From contig NZ_BMFV01000005.1 in assembly GCF_014639255.1 (NCBI RefSeq), forward strand, positions 62,001 through 126,000: DNA of 64,000 nucleotides, given 5' to 3'. The notes below the pieces were generated by a model. It saw only the letters and a program-made list of their open reading frames with translations, was not told the DNA's origin and made no database searches. The position numbers and the translations under genes were made by a program. The stretch comes from Pullulanibacillus pueri. Its GTDB lineage: Bacteria; Bacillota; Bacilli; Bacillales; Sporolactobacillaceae. Below are positions 54,131 through 61,776 of the stretch, in pieces. The number at the start of each line of letters is the position of its first letter. The stretch's first letter is position 1.

Positions 54131-54817
54131 ATGAAAATGAAAGGAAAAAAAGTATTGATCGTTCCTCTTCTCGGTGCAGCAACCTTATTATCTGCATGCT
54201 CAGCCCAGAATCCTAATGGTGCATCAGCAAATGACAGTACACCTGACACTCACTTAACCAATGTTGCCGACCAAGGAACAAAAGACAAAGATTTAAGCGA
54301 TAGCTCGATCATCCCAAGTGAAACCAGTGACAAAACACGAACAACGAACAAAGATGGGTCGAGTTACAAAGGTCTAGGCCAAGACATTTATGGTTCAATT
54401 GGGAGCTCCGGTATTCATGAAGGAGGAATTTCCTCTTATTTTGAGTCTATTTTAGAGGGGCAAGGCATTACCGGGGTAAAAGTTTTCGTTGTTGATGATG
54501 CCGTTGTGCTTGCACGGGCTAAATCTGAAAATACTTCGAGTCAATATAGTAATGCCCAACGTCATCTTTTGAGTAACACAAGTGGCATGTCAGGGAAGGG
54601 CGAGGTTCAGGGAACTGAAGGCAAAGAGGTGAGTACCGATAACTTAGATCAAGCAAGTAAAAGTATTCGCAAAATGTTTAATGGAAATGTTAAAATCCTC
54701 ACAGCGACCGATCCCAAAGTGCCCGATCTAGTTGAAAAAGTGAAGGCAGACCTTGAATCCTCATCTTATGAAGCTGCCTCAAGAGATTTGTTGACACTTT
54801 TGAATATGACAAAGTAA
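54131..54817 (+). CDS. YhcN/YlaJ-family spore lipoprotein
   Basis: The 228-residue protein has a lipoprotein signal ending LLSACSAQ (lipidated Cys in LSAC), a Thr/Ser/Asp-rich linker, and a C-terminal domain GVKVFVVDDAVVLARAKSEN ... KSIRKMFNGNVKILTATDPK typical of YhcN/YlaJ spore-membrane lipoproteins. These are forespore-expressed and influence spore outgrowth. The ATG at 54131 follows GGGAGG. An inverted repeat TATTCA/TGAATA (54055-54072) lies in the divergent intergenic region. Confidence 0.83.
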   Translation: MKMKGKKVLIVPLLGAATLLSACSAQNPNGASANDSTPDTHLTNVADQGTKDKDLSDSSIIPSETSDKTRTTNKDGSSYKGLGQDIYGSIGSSGIHEGGISSYFESILEGQGITGVKVFVVDDAVVLARAKSENTSSQYSNAQRHLLSNTSGMSGKGEVQGTEGKEVSTDNLDQASKSIRKMFNGNVKILTATDPKVPDLVEKVKADLESSSYEAASRDLLTLLNMTK

Positions 54818-54913
54818 GATTGGATATTGCTTTTTTGGGTATTCTACCGAATATGAGGTCTAAAAACAGTATTTGACTTCAATTTCTACTATCTCAACAT
54901 GGAGGGTTATATC

Positions 54914-55267
54914 ATGAAACAAATCATGGTCCTTATTAGTGGCTTTATCCTGGCAATAGGGATAACAGCTTGTGGCGGTAATGACAACAATGATAATGAT
55001 AACAACAATAAAAACAGCAGTAGTTCAGAAACGAAGACAAGCGTTGATGCCACAGCCGCTAACAAAGTTTATCAACAAAATTGCGCCAGCTGCCACGGGA
55101 AAAATTTAGAAGGTGCAGCCGGTCCTACATTAAAAACGATCGGAAAAGATATGTCAAAGGATCGTATTTTAAAACAAATCAATCAAGGCGGTGGCGGAAT
55201 GCCCGCTGGTCTCATTAAAGGAGACGACGCTGATAACGTCGCCGCTTGGTTGGCAAGCAAGAAATAA
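54914..55267 (+). CDS. Lipoprotein cytochrome c (c551 type)
   Basis: The 117-residue protein has lipobox ITACGG, then an Asp/Asn/Ser-rich linker (residues about 24-45), then a class I cytochrome c domain with CASCH heme attachment and a distal methionine in GGGGMPAGLIKG. It is anchored outside the membrane. Its proximity to the Tat-exported GMC dehydrogenase suggests it is that enzyme's electron acceptor on the way to a terminal oxidase. GGAGGG precedes the ATG at 54914. Confidence 0.92.
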   Translation: MKQIMVLISGFILAIGITACGGNDNNDNDNNNKNSSSSETKTSVDATAANKVYQQNCASCHGKNLEGAAGPTLKTIGKDMSKDRILKQINQGGGGMPAGLIKGDDADNVAAWLASKK

Positions 55268-55269
55268 CT

Positions 55270-55458
55270 AAGAGAAAACTTGGCTTGCACTTCACAGCTT
55301 CACTAGGCACAACCTGATGTTCAGGCCTAGCCTTCATACATTAAGGTTGTACTTTTACACTTTGTTAAGCACAGCCTGATGTTCAGGCATAGCCTTCACA
55401 CATTAAGGTTGTCGCCTAGCCTTAATGACGAAAGCCAAAGTTATAAATTCTGACGTTG
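55270..55458. repeat. Dispersed structured repeat, family C copy 3 (two internal modules)
   Basis: Outer stem ACTTGGCT (55278-55285) with AGCCAAAGT (55433-55441), with the same bulged A as the other copies. Two tandem modules of about 63 bp lie inside, each with CAGCCTGATGTTCAGGC-like sequence and ending CATTAAGGTTGT. The terminal ATTCTGACGTT is kept; the second small hairpin of copies 1 and 2 is deleted. It abuts repeat A2. Confidence 0.85.
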
Positions 55459-55459
55459 C

Positions 55460-55765
55460 AAAAAGAGGTTGAGACAGAAGTATTTCACTCAAAGAAAAAT
55501 CCGAACATTCTATTTTGAATGAACGGATTTTTCTTTATTCTTAGTATGAGGCGAATCGCTCCGTCAAAATACTTCGCTTTCCACGGGCACGGCCTCAGCT
55601 AACTTTGGAGTAGGTCTTTTAGTGCTCCAAAGTGGATCTTCGGACTCGTGCTGTTCCCGCTGGAGTCTCCGCATTTTGACTACGCTCTCCTTTTCCTACC
55701 AAATCTTTGAACTTGCATTGTTCGGTATTTGTATTCATTATTTTGTTTTGTCCCAGCCTCTTTTT
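55460..55765. repeat. Dispersed repeat, family A copy 2, with terminal inverted repeats (MITE-like)
   Basis: The ends are AAAAAGAGGTTGAGACA and, reverse-complemented, AAAAAGAGGCTGGGACA (15 of 17 match). Inside are AAAAATCCG/CGGATTTTT with CATTC/GAATG (55495-55532), ACTTTGGAG/CTCCAAAGT (55602-55633) and GTCAAAAT/ATTTTGAC arms. There is no open frame. GAGGCTGGGACA ends are common in Firmicute intergenic repeats. It shares 55651-55712 with copy 1 at 4356-4417. Together with C3 it accounts for the gene-free stretch 55268-55777. Confidence 0.85.
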
Positions 55766-55777
55766 CGCGCGTAGCCT

Positions 55778-56335
55778 TTATCTATAGTCATTATGAATCG
55801 GTTGAAATACCTCTTCCCGAGCCTTTCTTACCATCGAAAAATGATAGATATTATCATGGCCATGAAGGATATCATTGTGATGATTGATGATACTTTCGGC
55901 GGGCAAAATGGCCGTGTCCGTCGTTGAATGACCGTCATGGACTAATGTCACATCGAATCCATTGATCGTGGCTGTCCGAACGGCTGAATCAATGCAATGC
56001 TCTGTTTTGCATCCCATAATCACCAGATGTTCGATGGCGTGATCCTTTAAGTAGCCTAAAAGAGGCGTCTCAAAAAAGGCATTCGTTCCTTTTTTATCAA
56101 AAATCTGTGCGACTTCAGGAACCTTAATCTCTTGATGGATTTGGAAGCCTTCTCCCTTTCCACCCGCAACATCTTGATCTCTGACGAATACAATAAGAGA
56201 GTCCCACTGCATTGCTTTTTCTATCACTGTATTAATATTTTGGATCAGTAACGTCGTGTTAATAACACTAGGTTCCTGATCAGTGCCCTCAATTAATTCT
56301 TGCTGGGCATCAATAACGAGCAAGGCTTGCTTCAA
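55778..56335 (-). CDS. Isochorismatase-family cysteine hydrolase
   Basis: The 185-residue protein has the family triad: Asp9 in LLVIDAQQ, a lysine in FDKKGTNAFFET, and Cys114 in MGCKTEHCIDSAVRTATING. Members hydrolyse amides or imides (nicotinamidase-like) or ether bonds; the substrate is unknown. The start is TTG, about 8 nt after AGGGGG. The gene is alone between repeat A2 and the APH-fold gene. Confidence 0.88.
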   Translation of the reverse strand: MKQALLVIDAQQELIEGTDQEPSVINTTLLIQNINTVIEKAMQWDSLIVFVRDQDVAGGKGEGFQIHQEIKVPEVAQIFDKKGTNAFFETPLLGYLKDHAIEHLVIMGCKTEHCIDSAVRTATINGFDVTLVHDGHSTTDTAILPAESIINHHNDILHGHDNIYHFSMVRKAREEVFQPIHNDYR

Positions 56336-56469
56336 TAAAAAACCCCCTATAGCTTTAAATGTTTAATCCCTTTGCTGATCTTGTTATTTTTTTCTTCATA
56401 ATAACCGCCCCCCTATCATTTCTCGTAAAAAGACATTCTCTGCTCCCACATTAAAGTCCTGCTATTTAT

Positions 56470-57396
56470 CTACATTTGTTTCAAAATATTAGTCACTCGT
56501 TGTGTCATATAGTCATAACTCGGTTTATCATCCTTTTTAGCATAAAATCGCAAGCCATCAATCGCCTTAAATAACATATGACAATACAATCGTTCTTCAA
56601 AATAAGGAATATCGCCCTCTTGTTCATAATAGACTTCACGGATCTTCTCTGGAAAGCCTAAGTGTGGTGCCCAGAAATGTAGACAGGCAACATCAAACAT
56701 AAAGTCACCGTACATCGCCATTTCCCAGTCTACAATCCCTGTCACTTTTTGCCCTTCTGCTAGCATATTGCCTAAATGGAAATCACCATGCACAAGTGAG
56801 GGCCTATCTGGCGAACATCGAGCAAGCGTCATCATCGCTGTAAACCCTTCTTCAAATAAACCCTTGTCCAAAAAACTATGTTCATATAATGCAGTCCAAT
56901 TTTTGTGGAACCCCTCCTGATCCTCACGAAAGAATGCCGCTAATGCCTCCAACCAAGTGTGCACCTCAGTTTCTCCAGTTGGAGAAATCGTTCCAAACCC
57001 TTTTTCTTTCTCAATAGGTACGCGCTTGATCGCTAAAACATGCTGAGCAATTTCATCGACAAGTTGCTCTTGCTCAAGTACAGCAAGAAGACTCATCGGG
57101 GTTCCTTGCACTTTATGACTAATGGTATAAAAGAGTCCATCCATCTCCCCAGCCTTCACGATTCTAGGAATCGGCAGTTGCTCCCCATAGGCACCGTATA
57201 TATAGCGTGCCTTTTCAAGGCTTTCACTTTCCTGTCTAAAATGAACAACAAAGGCACCTTCCTTTGACTTAAAGCTAAACACCTTGCTCAATTCTCCCAT
57301 TTCAATAGAAGTAACATCCTGCACCCTTTCCCCTAATAAAACTGCTAGATTTCTTTCAGCCTCTTCAATCCCCATGTCCAATTTAAATGACTTCAA
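56470..57396 (-). CDS. APH-fold phosphotransferase
   Basis: The 308-residue kinase-like protein has FVVHFRQESESLEKARYIYG in the N-lobe, the Brenner loop LVHGDFHLGNMLAEG and metal site VTGIVDWEMAMYGDFMFDVA. This layout fits phosphotransferases of small hydroxylated compounds (aminoglycosides, macrolides, sugars), and the substrate cannot be read. The start is TTG with AAGGAAG upstream. It is divergent from another APH-fold gene at 57512. Confidence 0.85.
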   Translation of the reverse strand: MKSFKLDMGIEEAERNLAVLLGERVQDVTSIEMGELSKVFSFKSKEGAFVVHFRQESESLEKARYIYGAYGEQLPIPRIVKAGEMDGLFYTISHKVQGTPMSLLAVLEQEQLVDEIAQHVLAIKRVPIEKEKGFGTISPTGETEVHTWLEALAAFFREDQEGFHKNWTALYEHSFLDKGLFEEGFTAMMTLARCSPDRPSLVHGDFHLGNMLAEGQKVTGIVDWEMAMYGDFMFDVACLHFWAPHLGFPEKIREVYYEQEGDIPYFEERLYCHMLFKAIDGLRFYAKKDDKPSYDYMTQRVTNILKQM

Positions 57397-57511
57397 AAAA
57401 TCAACTTCCTTCCTTTGATCCTAAAACTCTAAAGTAAGGTCTACCCATAATCCTTTATTCATAATAAAATAAATATTATAAAAATAAAAATAATAATGAT
57501 GAGGTGTTTCT

Positions 57512-58483
57512 TTGAAAAGTATCACAAAAGCCGTTCTCTCTAATGAGGACATCCATAATATTGTAACCGAGCATTTCGGAAAAGAGACAAGAACGCTTGC
57601 AATAGAGGAATTAACCGGGGGTTTTTTTAATACCGCCTATTTACTTACCCTAGATAATCACTTTAAAGTCGTTCTAAAAGTTTCCCCTCCTCATAATGTG
57701 AAAGTCCTAAGATGCGAGCGGAATATAATGAAATCCGAAATTGCCGTTTTACAATTACTGAAGCAACAAACCGATATACCCGTACCAGAAGTGTATGCTT
57801 ATCATTCTAGAATGAATCCCTGTGATCACGACTATTTTTTAATGGAATACATCTCCGGCGTTCCCTTAGATCAGCTCTATGAACAACTTACCCAGGAAGA
57901 ATTTAATGTCATTAATCAACATCTTGGTATTTTGATAAAAAAGATACATAACATTACCGGCGCTTCCTTCGGGTACATTTTTTCAGATAAGCGGCGTTTT
58001 AACACGTGGGGGGATGCCTTTATTGCTTTTATCCGTGATCTGATTTTGGATGCGGCCGAGGCCAATATTGAACTGCCCATTGATGGGACTGATTTGATAA
58101 ACCTCATAAAGAGTAAAAAGGCATTTTTAGATACCGTTAGAACACCGCGTTTAGTGCACAGGGATTTGTGGTGGGGGAATATTTTCATTGAACCAAAAAC
58201 GCTTAAAATCACCGGAATCACAGATTGTGAACGCTCACTTTTTGGCGATCCACTCATGGACTTCGTTTTTGGTTTTGTTGTGGACAATAAAGGATTCCAC
58301 AACGGCTATGGGCACGGCTCTTTTTCTCCCGATGAAACTGAACGATTAAACCTTTATACGGTCTATAGCCTCCTCCTGATTTTAGTCGAAGGGCATTATC
58401 GGCAATTAAAAGGAAATGAGCAAGAAGAAGCACGCGTAAGGCAGTCTCTTTTAGAGAAGCTTCATCACATCGAAAGGAATTAG
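57512..58483 (+). CDS. APH-fold phosphotransferase (second, divergent)
   Basis: The 323-residue protein has ELTGGFFNTAYLLTLDNHFK and VVLKVSPP (N-lobe), YFLMEYISGVPLDQLYEQL, the catalytic LVHRDLWWGNIFIEP (HRD rather than HGD) and ITDCERSLFGDPLMDFVFG, where the metal Asp is followed by Cys. Its substrate is unknown. The start is TTG after GAGGTG in a very AT-rich intergenic region. It is not close to the neighbouring APH copy, so no recent duplication. Confidence 0.85.
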   Translation: MKSITKAVLSNEDIHNIVTEHFGKETRTLAIEELTGGFFNTAYLLTLDNHFKVVLKVSPPHNVKVLRCERNIMKSEIAVLQLLKQQTDIPVPEVYAYHSRMNPCDHDYFLMEYISGVPLDQLYEQLTQEEFNVINQHLGILIKKIHNITGASFGYIFSDKRRFNTWGDAFIAFIRDLILDAAEANIELPIDGTDLINLIKSKKAFLDTVRTPRLVHRDLWWGNIFIEPKTLKITGITDCERSLFGDPLMDFVFGFVVDNKGFHNGYGHGSFSPDETERLNLYTVYSLLLILVEGHYRQLKGNEQEEARVRQSLLEKLHHIERN

Positions 58484-58494
58484 GACAAAAATAG

Positions 58495-58530
58495 AACGCT
58501 GATCAATAAGTACCAGCGTTAACACAAAGT
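58495..58530 (-). terminator. Weak hairpin terminator between 57512 and 58557 genes
   Basis: AACGCTG (58495-58501) pairs perfectly with CAGCGTT (58514-58520) over 12 nt. On the minus strand TTCTATTTTTG follows; on the plus strand no T-run follows directly. It probably serves the minus-strand gene. Confidence 0.5.
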
Positions 58531-58556
58531 TTATTTTTATTTAAATCCCCTCTCCT

Positions 58557-58919
58557 CTACATTCGGACAATAACGGTCCCACCACCAGGGGTGGATACAG
58601 TTTGGCTTTGTTCAGGCGTGTCTTGAGCGTGAATGTATTGTAGTAATTGGTTGTTTTGTTGAATCACTTGATGTAGCAAACTAGAAATATGATTCAATCG
58701 ACTGTATATGTCCTGGCTTGGCATATGATACTCAGAAGGGTATGACCGACTATGAGGAGCAGCCTTCCCCGCTCCTTCATTAGAGGAGAAAATAGGATAA
58801 GGTTGCCCTTTATAGTCTGTATGTGCATATTGAAGGTTATGTTTATTTGATTGAATATAAGGCTTTGGTGCCATTCTCTGTTCAGATTGAAAGGGGTAAT
58901 TAGGGTTATGAGAATACAT
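58557..58919 (-). CDS. Hypothetical protein with Tyr/Pro/Gln-rich N-terminus and short coiled coil
   Basis: The 120-residue protein is not recognised. Residues 1-70 are rich in Tyr, Pro, Asn, Gln and Ser (low complexity). Residues about 72-97 form an amphipathic helix (YSRLNHISSLLHQVIQQNNQ) and the C-terminus is TPGGGTVIVRM. There is no signal peptide or cysteine. The composition resembles spore coat-associated proteins of Bacillales, but this is only an impression. A clear GGAGGAG precedes the ATG. Confidence 0.7.
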   Translation of the reverse strand: MYSHNPNYPFQSEQRMAPKPYIQSNKHNLQYAHTDYKGQPYPIFSSNEGAGKAAPHSRSYPSEYHMPSQDIYSRLNHISSLLHQVIQQNNQLLQYIHAQDTPEQSQTVSTPGGGTVIVRM

Positions 58920-59040
58920 AGAACTCCTCCTCGCCCTATCTTATTCAATCTCTTAAAAAGGGGTACACTTATCCCCAAATTAGTGCTATCGCCCATGGGA
59001 TAACTATAATTTCTTTACCTCCTAGAAGCTGATCCTCCCA

Positions 59041-59448
59041 TTATTTCGATGTTTCTTCGAGTACACGCTTCAAACGCTTTAAATCACTTTCAATCAATGC
59101 GATATCTTCCTTAAATGCTTCTCGTGACATGTTAGGAGCTTGAAATACAGTAAAAATCACTTCACTTCCGCTGCCATTAGGGATTACACGCACCGGAACC
59201 TGAACTTGATTCTCCCCCTGACCCACATCATGATCTAAAATTCCCCAATCATTTCTATCTACAAATTTCACTTTCACAGGCCCTTCCGATGTCTCGGCAA
59301 TCCATTCATTGTCACGATAACTAATGGAATGACAGAAGGCGGTTGCCCAGCTTGGAAAATTTTCGAGGTTATACATAAAGTCATAAACCTCTTTTGGCTG
59401 ACGTTGAATGGACATACTCACACATTGAGTATTAAAAATAGATTGCAA
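59041..59448 (-). CDS. SRPBCC (START/polyketide cyclase-like) family protein
   Basis: The 135-residue protein has the SRPBCC pattern: SMSIQRQPKEVYDFMYNLEN, FPSWATAF, then IPNGSGSEVIFTVFQAPNMS and a long C-terminal helix (EDIALIESDLKRLKRVLEET). It likely binds a hydrophobic ligand; the function is unknown. The start is TTG, with AAGGAG about 12 nt upstream. It is upstream of, and separate from, the AraC gene's 3' end. Confidence 0.78.
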   Translation of the reverse strand: MQSIFNTQCVSMSIQRQPKEVYDFMYNLENFPSWATAFCHSISYRDNEWIAETSEGPVKVKFVDRNDWGILDHDVGQGENQVQVPVRVIPNGSGSEVIFTVFQAPNMSREAFKEDIALIESDLKRLKRVLEETSK

Positions 59449-59543
59449 CTTTAGATCACACTCCTTATTCTTCTAATGTTTACTCTCTTTAATACAAGTA
59501 TAGCCGACCTCTCCCCAAAATCATTGTAAAAAACGGACAGATT

Positions 59544-60377
59544 CTACTCCTTTGAAAGGCCTTGATTAAAAACTTGAGATGGAGAAAGACCATAATAGCG
59601 TTGAAAATTTTTAATGAGATGCGATTGATCATAGTATCCATATCCTCCAGCCCAAACTGCACCCTTTGATGGCTCAGAAAAGCGATAAAGACCCTGTAAC
59701 AAATATTGAAATCTAAAAATCTCCAATAATTCTTTTGGCCCAAGACCACATTCATTTTTAAAAGCTCTTCTAATATGACGTTCACTATAGTTAAGTTCTG
59801 AAGCTAGAGAGGTGATTGTGAGATTCCCTTTATAGGCATGCATATAATGTATACCTTTTTCCACAAGACGCTCAGAGGTTAGAATATTTTGTGCAAGCAG
59901 CTGTTCCAATTTCGATTCAACATGATCAATCATTTTGGCTATATCTCCATTCACAGACAAAACCTCTTCTGACCATAAACTTCCTGCTGTTCCCCATACC
60001 TCTTGAAGAAAGACTCGGTTATCGCCAAAGGATGAAACTGGGTAATGAAGGACTAACGGAATTGACTCTAGAAAAAAGCGAATGCCAAAAAAGGAACAAT
60101 CATTTTCTCGGCTTATCGCTTCATAAGTAGGCATGAGACCAGTAATAAAGGCCCCCTTACCACTCGAATGAGAGCGTAAATCAAAGATAATATCTACACA
60201 GCCATCAGGAATAATGCGATGCAATTGCTCCGTATCCGTTGCTTGAATATCAACCGTCCAATAACAAGCAACAATATTCCTTAAGAATGGACTAGGCAAA
60301 TATTCATGATAGCGATAATGGGAATCATTAAGCTCCGTCTGTAAACGAGGGGGTTGTAACGGAAAATAATCATGCAT
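59544..60377 (-). CDS. AraC family transcriptional regulator
   Basis: The 277-residue protein has an N-terminal sensor part (YLPSPFLRNIVACYWTVDIQ, IIPDGCVDIIFDL, of the DUF6597 type). The C-terminal two-HTH AraC domain is LTITSLASELNYSERHIRRA and YYDQSHLIKNFQRYYGLSPS. The start is uncertain: the ATG at 60377 gives a family-typical length with GGAAG 9 nt upstream; an ATG at 60473 would add 32 unfamiliar residues and has no visible site. It is divergent from the HesB-like gene. Confidence 0.8.
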   Translation of the reverse strand: MHDYFPLQPPRLQTELNDSHYRYHEYLPSPFLRNIVACYWTVDIQATDTEQLHRIIPDGCVDIIFDLRSHSSGKGAFITGLMPTYEAISRENDCSFFGIRFFLESIPLVLHYPVSSFGDNRVFLQEVWGTAGSLWSEEVLSVNGDIAKMIDHVESKLEQLLAQNILTSERLVEKGIHYMHAYKGNLTITSLASELNYSERHIRRAFKNECGLGPKELLEIFRFQYLLQGLYRFSEPSKGAVWAGGYGYYDQSHLIKNFQRYYGLSPSQVFNQGLSKE

Positions 60378-60681
60378 CCTTAAACACTTCCAATTAAGAT
60401 AAAGATTTTTTGGACATTCATTTGCAGCTTCTCGACGAATCGAAAATACAGTAATGCTGGTTACTTTAGACATAGAAGATTAGACTTTATCATTGCCGCC
60501 AAAATATTCCTTAAATACAATTGAAGAAATAAAGACTCTAGTTATCAAATAGTTTATAATCTATAAAATCATTTGTCATTAGAAAGTCGTAGTATACAAA
60601 AACATAATTCAATCAAAGAACAGGCTTTCTTTTACTCAATATGGGATAATAAAAACAAACGATGAAAGAAAGAGTGATTTT

Positions 60682-60990
60682 ATGATGAAATGTAAAATCA
60701 ACCGAAATGCAGCGAAAATAATGAAGGAAATGCTTGAGAGTGAAGAGGCGGAAGGGCAAATGCTTCGTGTGATCGTCACAGAAATTCATGGCAACCATGC
60801 CCACTACGCTCTCACCTTCGGGACACCAACGGAACATGACGAAATTGTCCATACCGATAAAGACATCGATGTCCTCTTAGATACCCGTGACAAGGATTAC
60901 CTTGACGGTGTTTGGATTCAATTTTTCTATGTGCCCGAGGAAGGATTTCAAATCGTCAATCCTTCTAAAGGCCATCCCAATCATTTCTAA
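60682..60990 (+). CDS. HesB/IscA-like fold protein lacking the conserved cysteines
   Basis: The 102-residue protein resembles the HesB-like family common in Bacillales: INRNAAKIMKEMLESEEAEG, HYALTFGTPTEHDEIVHTDK, then FFYVPEEGFQIVNPSKGHPN. True A-type Fe-S carriers need three cysteines, but the only cysteine here is Cys4, so Fe-S carriage in the usual way is unlikely. Start ATG at 60682 or 60685 after GAAAGAG. The B3 repeat begins 28 nt downstream. Confidence 0.75.
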   Translation: MMKCKINRNAAKIMKEMLESEEAEGQMLRVIVTEIHGNHAHYALTFGTPTEHDEIVHTDKDIDVLLDTRDKDYLDGVWIQFFYVPEEGFQIVNPSKGHPNHF

Positions 60991-61018
60991 GAAAACGATC
61001 GCTTGTGACCTTAACTTC

Positions 61019-61574
61019 TTAGAAAAACCGGGCGAAATGCATGCCCGGTCCTCATTCAGTTGGGCATTAAAAAGCTTTTTTACCAAAATGCTTCGTCAGT
61101 ATCAAGTGGATTGGAGCGAAAGATGCGAGACTCCATCGGGAACAGCAACCAGCGTTACTTCACGAGTGAACTTCGAGTTGTTCCGAGAAAGCTGACGACG
61201 AAGTAATACGAGTAGACGCAGGAACAGGTGACTTTTAATCATAAATACTTTGGAACACAAAGAGTCCATTCCAAAATGAGTTGAGGCAACTAAGGTCGAT
61301 CGGCTAAAATCGTCACGTCATTAAGGAACTTCGGCTAAGACCGTCACGTCCGTGTGACACCGCCGAAGCTAGCACCTCAACCACCCCAAAAAGTAAAGAG
61401 CACTTTTCGGGGACCCCGATGGTGCGTCGAACGCCGACCCTACCCACATCAAAAAATCGTAAAAACACGATTTTTCTACGAGGATTACTCTCTTAGTAGC
61501 TTTCCTTAGTCGTGTGGGCATGAGGAAAGCGAGCGTTCTGAAGCGGAAAATCCACATCGTCCTGTTGACCATAA
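61019..61574 (+). repeat. Dispersed structured repeat, family B copy 3 (longest)
   Basis: It begins with the hairpin ACCGGGC...GCCCGGT and carries the nested hairpin TTCGGC (61330-61335) with GCCGAA (61362-61367) around GTCAC/GTGAC. An extra hairpin-containing segment (CACCCCAAAAAG... with CTTTTCGGGG) and the AAAAATCGT/ACGATTTTT insert follow. A 71-codon minus-strand frame over it is not a gene. With the operator region below it fills 60991-61776. Confidence 0.87.
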
Positions 61575-61671
61575 TTTTATACATTTCTATTCTTTAAAAA
61601 GGGTAAACAACATTCTTTGTTGCTTATCCTTTTTATTTTTACTAATTGATAGCGATGTGAACACATATTTA

Positions 61672-61704
61672 AATTGGACTGCAGTGGATATATCCAATTG
61701 GCTA
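61672..61704 (+). promoter_or_regulatory. Direct repeats and palindrome upstream of the MocR gene (autoregulatory site candidate)
   Basis: AATTGG occurs at 61672 and again at 61696, 24 bp apart in direct orientation (AATTGGACT, AATTGGCTA). The perfect palindrome TGGATATATCCA (61685-61696) lies between them. MocR/GntR regulators such as GabR and PdxR bind paired direct repeats near their own promoters. Confidence 0.55.
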
Positions 61705-61776
61705 TTTAAAAATTTAAAAAGGGTGGTATGATGAGAATAATATTTTTGAAATCAGTGAATATTCAAGGAGACAATC

